Assembly: GCA_003566875.1 (NCBI GenBank) | Contig: PXBQ01000556.1 | Coordinates: 1-16,843 of the forward strand | Origin: Spirochaetaceae bacterium | GTDB taxonomy: Bacteria; Spirochaetota; Spirochaetia; DSM-27196; PXBQ01 | DNA: 16,843 nucleotides | Direction of reading: 5' to 3' | Shown: positions 14,385 through 16,843 of the stretch, piece by piece | Numbering within the stretch: the stretch's first letter is position 1 | Layout: each line of letters begins with the position of its first letter | Translations under genes and position numbers: made by a program | Notes under the pieces: model-generated | Told to the model about the DNA's origin: nothing | The model's database searches: none | Seen by the model: only the letters and a program-made list of their open reading frames with translations

Positions 14385-14400
14385 TGGTACGGTAATTGCA
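14385..14400 (+). promoter_or_regulatory. Sigma-54 (RpoN) -24/-12 promoter of gltB
   Basis: TGGTACG, four bases, then TTGCA differs from the sigma-54 consensus at one position (T for C). The invariant GG (14386-14387) and GC (14398-14399) have the exact 10-base spacing. The predicted transcript start is about 14411, giving a 39-base leader that contains the Shine-Dalgarno-like GGGAAAGGG (14433-14441) of gltB. It shares TTGG.ACG....TTGCA with the promoter of the rpoS-like gene. Confidence 0.75.
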
Positions 14401-14449
14401 TTTAATTCTGTCCCGGGTCTCGAAAAAGGCTTGGGAAAGGGTTACAGCG

Positions 14450-16843
14450 ATGAACACCGAACGAAAGAAAAGACCACATCGGGACGGTCTGTACGACCCG
14501 ACGTACGAACACGACGCCTGCGGCGTCGGGTTTGTCGCGCACATGAAAGGAACCCCGTCGCGTTCGATTATCGAGAGCGCGCGCGAAGTTCTGATCAACA
14601 TGACTCATCGTGGGGCGGTCGGGTCGGATAAAAACTCCGGCGACGGGGCGGGAATCCTCACTACTCTGCCGCAAAACTTCCTCGAGAAGGTCGCGAGCGA
14701 CGATCTCGGTGTAGAGCTTCCACCGCGTGGTCTGTACTCGGCCGGGCTGGTGTTCCTTCCGAACGATGAAAGCCGTCTCACGGCGTGTCTGGATCTCTGC
14801 GACTCGATCGCGACCGAAGAGGGTCAAGAGGTGTTGGGATGGCGCGACGTACCACGCGACAACTCGATGATCGGGCCGACCGCTCGCGCATCCGAGCCGG
14901 CAATGAAACAAGTGTTCATCGCGGCCGGGGCTGGGGTTGAACCCGATGAGTTCGAGCGAAAACTCTACGTGATCAGAAAACGATGGACAAACACGTTGCG
15001 AAGTACCGATGAGTACGATCCGGATGACTTTTTTTACGTTTGTTCTCTCTCGACGCGAGTGATGGTGTACAAGGGTATGTTGATGCCCGAACAGCTTTTT
15101 TCGTACTTCCTGGACCTTCAGGATGAGGCCTACGTGAGCCATCTCGCGATGATCCACTCGCGCTTCTCGACGAACACGTTCCCGTCGTGGGATCGCGCCC
15201 AACCTTTGCGCTTCATGAGTCACAACGGAGAGATCAACACGCTTCGTGGAAATGTCAACAAAATGCGGGCGCGCGAGGGGCAACTCACGAGCGCGCTCTT
15301 CGGGGAGGACTTGCCGAAGGTTTTTCCGATTGTCGAACCCGACTGCTCCGATTCCGGCACTTTCGATAATGTCTTCGAACTGTTGCTCATGGCCGGGCGC
15401 GAGTTGCCCGAGTCGGTGATGATGATGATCCCGGAGGCGTGGCAACACCATAATGCCATGCCGGATTTCGGAAAGGCGATGTACGAGTATATGGGTGCGT
15501 TGATGGAGCCATGGGACGGTCCTGCTTCGATTGTATTCACAGACGGAAAAGTCATCGGTGCGGTTCTCGATCGCAACGGTCTGCGCCCAAGTCGCTACTA
15601 CGTGACCGACGACGACGTCGTCGTGATGGCGAGCGAGACAGGCGTTCTCGACATGCCGGCGGGCAGAATTCGCTCAAAAGGACGTCTACAGCCCGGACGT
15701 ATGTTTCTCGTCGACTTCGTCGAAGGAAGAATAATCGACGACGTCGAGTTGAAAGACGGTATCGCGCAACGACGACCGTACGGCGAGTGGTTGAAGCGGG
15801 AAAAAATCCGTCTTGAGCAATTGCCCTCGCCGGAAACGGTGCCGGGCCTCGAGCAGGATTCGATCCTCGCGCGACAACGCGCGTTTGGTTACACGACCGA
15901 ACACCTCACGTTAATTCTCAAACATATGGCGGAGAACGGCACCGAGCCGCTCGGTTCTATGGGCAACGACACCCCGCTCGCGTGTCTCTCGGAAAAACCC
16001 CGGTTGTTGTACGACTACTTCAAACAGTTGTTTGCGCAGGTCACGAACCCGCCGATCGACTCGATCCGTGAAGACATCATAATGAGCCTTCAGTCGTTTA
16101 TCGGCCCGGAAAAAAACCTGCTCGACGTGACGCCGGAACACTGCCGACGGCTGCAGCTCGACCGACCCGTCATCACGAATCGCGAGCTCGCGCAGATAAT
16201 CGCCATGGATCACAAAGGTCTGCGATCGCGCGTTATCGATATCACTTATCCGCGCACCGACGAAGCGTCCGCTCTTGCGAACTGCCTCGATCGAATAACG
16301 TGCGAGGCCGAATCGGCGCTCGCCGAAGGATTCGGTTTGGTAGTGCTTTCCGACCGTGCGACCGGGCACGATCGAATCCCCGTGAGCGCCCTTCTGGCGG
16401 TCGGAGCCGTTCATCACGACCTGACGCGAAAAGCCAAGAGGACACAGATCGGGATTGTCGTCGAGTCCGGCGAGCCGCGCGAGGTGCACCATTTCTGCAC
16501 GCTGTTCGGGTTCGGTGCCGACGCGGTAAATCCGTATCTCGCGTTTGAGGCTATGTGGAACTCCCGGGACGAGGGAATCATGGCCGGGAGTCCCGACGAC
16601 CGGGCGATCGAAGAGAAGTATCTCGCCGCGATCGAGTACGGAATGAGAAAGGTGTTCGGGAAAATGGGAATATCAACGCTCGAGAGCTACAAAGCGGCGC
16701 AGATCTTTGAGGCCGTCGGTTTGGCCGAAGACGTTATCGATCGTGCTTTTGTCGGAACCGCGAGCAGAATCAAAGGCGTCGGACTCGAGCTGCTCGCCGA
16801 AGAAGCGCGACGACGTCACGCGCAGGGGTGGCCCGAACGTAAC
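14450..16843 (+). CDS. gltB: Glutamate synthase large subunit (partial, 3' end outside window)
   Basis: GltB makes glutamate from glutamine and 2-oxoglutarate, and is the main entry of ammonia into amino acids together with glutamine synthetase. The first 798 of roughly 1500 residues are present. A 23-residue propeptide precedes C24 in HDACGVGF, the amidotransferase nucleophile exposed after processing. The class II glutaminase domain (about 24-430) shows THRGAVGSDKNSGDGAGI, HSRFSTNTFPSWDRAQP, HNGEINTLRGN and LDRNGLRPSRYY. The central domain follows, with MGNDTPLACLS and DRIPVSALLAVGAVHH. The FMN and iron-sulfur domains would lie beyond the window. The ATG at 14450 has GGGAAAGGG upstream. A sigma-54 promoter and palindromic repeats upstream point to nitrogen-responsive control. 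Confidence 0.96.
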   Translation, partial: MNTERKKRPHRDGLYDPTYEHDACGVGFVAHMKGTPSRSIIESAREVLINMTHRGAVGSDKNSGDGAGILTTLPQNFLEKVASDDLGVELPPRGLYSAGLVFLPNDESRLTACLDLCDSIATEEGQEVLGWRDVPRDNSMIGPTARASEPAMKQVFIAAGAGVEPDEFERKLYVIRKRWTNTLRSTDEYDPDDFFYVCSLSTRVMVYKGMLMPEQLFSYFLDLQDEAYVSHLAMIHSRFSTNTFPSWDRAQPLRFMSHNGEINTLRGNVNKMRAREGQLTSALFGEDLPKVFPIVEPDCSDSGTFDNVFELLLMAGRELPESVMMMIPEAWQHHNAMPDFGKAMYEYMGALMEPWDGPASIVFTDGKVIGAVLDRNGLRPSRYYVTDDDVVVMASETGVLDMPAGRIRSKGRLQPGRMFLVDFVEGRIIDDVELKDGIAQRRPYGEWLKREKIRLEQLPSPETVPGLEQDSILARQRAFGYTTEHLTLILKHMAENGTEPLGSMGNDTPLACLSEKPRLLYDYFKQLFAQVTNPPIDSIREDIIMSLQSFIGPEKNLLDVTPEHCRRLQLDRPVITNRELAQIIAMDHKGLRSRVIDITYPRTDEASALANCLDRITCEAESALAEGFGLVVLSDRATGHDRIPVSALLAVGAVHHDLTRKAKRTQIGIVVESGEPREVHHFCTLFGFGADAVNPYLAFEAMWNSRDEGIMAGSPDDRAIEEKYLAAIEYGMRKVFGKMGISTLESYKAAQIFEAVGLAEDVIDRAFVGTASRIKGVGLELLAEEARRRHAQGWPERN

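Larger units (their letters stand above)
14113..14449. other. Gap between pgeF and gltB with regulatory elements
   Basis: These 337 bases are more AT-rich than the genes around them. They hold the tandem palindrome at 14171-14195, a perfect 6-bp hairpin AAATCC-TAC-GGATTT (14196-14210), a GAGATCTC palindrome near 14252-14259, a small CAGG-AAA-CCTG stem near 14348-14358 and the sigma-54 promoter at 14385-14400. A 72-codon frame from 14177 has no Shine-Dalgarno and an unremarkable, Arg-rich product, so I do not call it a gene. No known riboswitch was recognised. Confidence 0.6.

Noticed and set aside
14177..14395. A 72-codon plus-strand frame in the gap before gltB
   Set aside because: The start lies inside the palindromic repeat, there is no Shine-Dalgarno, and the frame covers most of the control region up to the sigma-54 promoter.
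13960..14601. A 213-codon minus-strand frame spanning the pgeF-gltB gap
   Set aside because: It overlaps the ends of two real genes and the gltB control region, and the product has no family features.
14402..15451. A 349-codon minus-strand frame across the gltB start
   Set aside because: It lies antisense to the conserved GltB glutaminase domain, its composition is Arg/His-rich, and it has no motif or ribosome-binding site.

Overview
The window looks like a chromosomal core region of a fairly GC-rich, free-living spirochaete. The main evidence is a gene order that, from memory, resembles the Borrelia block of flagellar rod/P-ring genes, rpoS, a hypothetical gene and tsaD. A further clue is a large protein (11696..13366) that resembles a family I associate with spirochaetes. 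I see no insertion sequence, phage gene or CRISPR array. All assignments were made by reading motifs, without database searches.

Left part (1..4967): the end of a FlgJ-type rod-binding protein is followed by a textbook sigma-54 promoter and an RpoS-like sigma factor gene. That gene is broken by a one-base frameshift near position 449. Next come a membrane-anchored divergent polysaccharide deacetylase and tsaD, overlapping by 4 bases. A MinD/ParA-type ATPase gene converges on tsaD from the minus strand. It is divergent from apt, with a sigma-70-type promoter for each direction in the gap.

Middle part (4968..11695): a promoter, tRNA-Gln(CUG), tRNA-Glu(CUC) and a strong terminator form a small tRNA unit. 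It is followed by carA and carB, both subunits of carbamoyl-phosphate synthase. A citramalate synthase gene (cimA, isoleucine pathway) converges on carB. In front of cimA on the minus strand lies what appears to be a complete transcription attenuator: a 23-codon leader peptide with an Ile/Leu cluster, three mutually exclusive RNA pairings and an intrinsic terminator.

Right part (11696..16843): the uncharacterised spirochaete-type protein is translationally coupled to pgeF. A 337-base gap follows, holding tandem palindromic repeats and a second sigma-54 promoter. This promoter drives gltB (glutamate synthase large subunit), which runs off the window end.

Taken together the region joins nitrogen flow (gltB, carAB, Gln/Glu tRNAs), branched-chain amino acid synthesis (cimA) and alternative sigma-factor control (sigma-54 sites before rpoS and gltB). 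Several genes (the MinD-like gene, apt and the 11696 gene) have promoters placed so close to their start codons, with no Shine-Dalgarno sequence, that leaderless or nearly leaderless mRNAs are likely.
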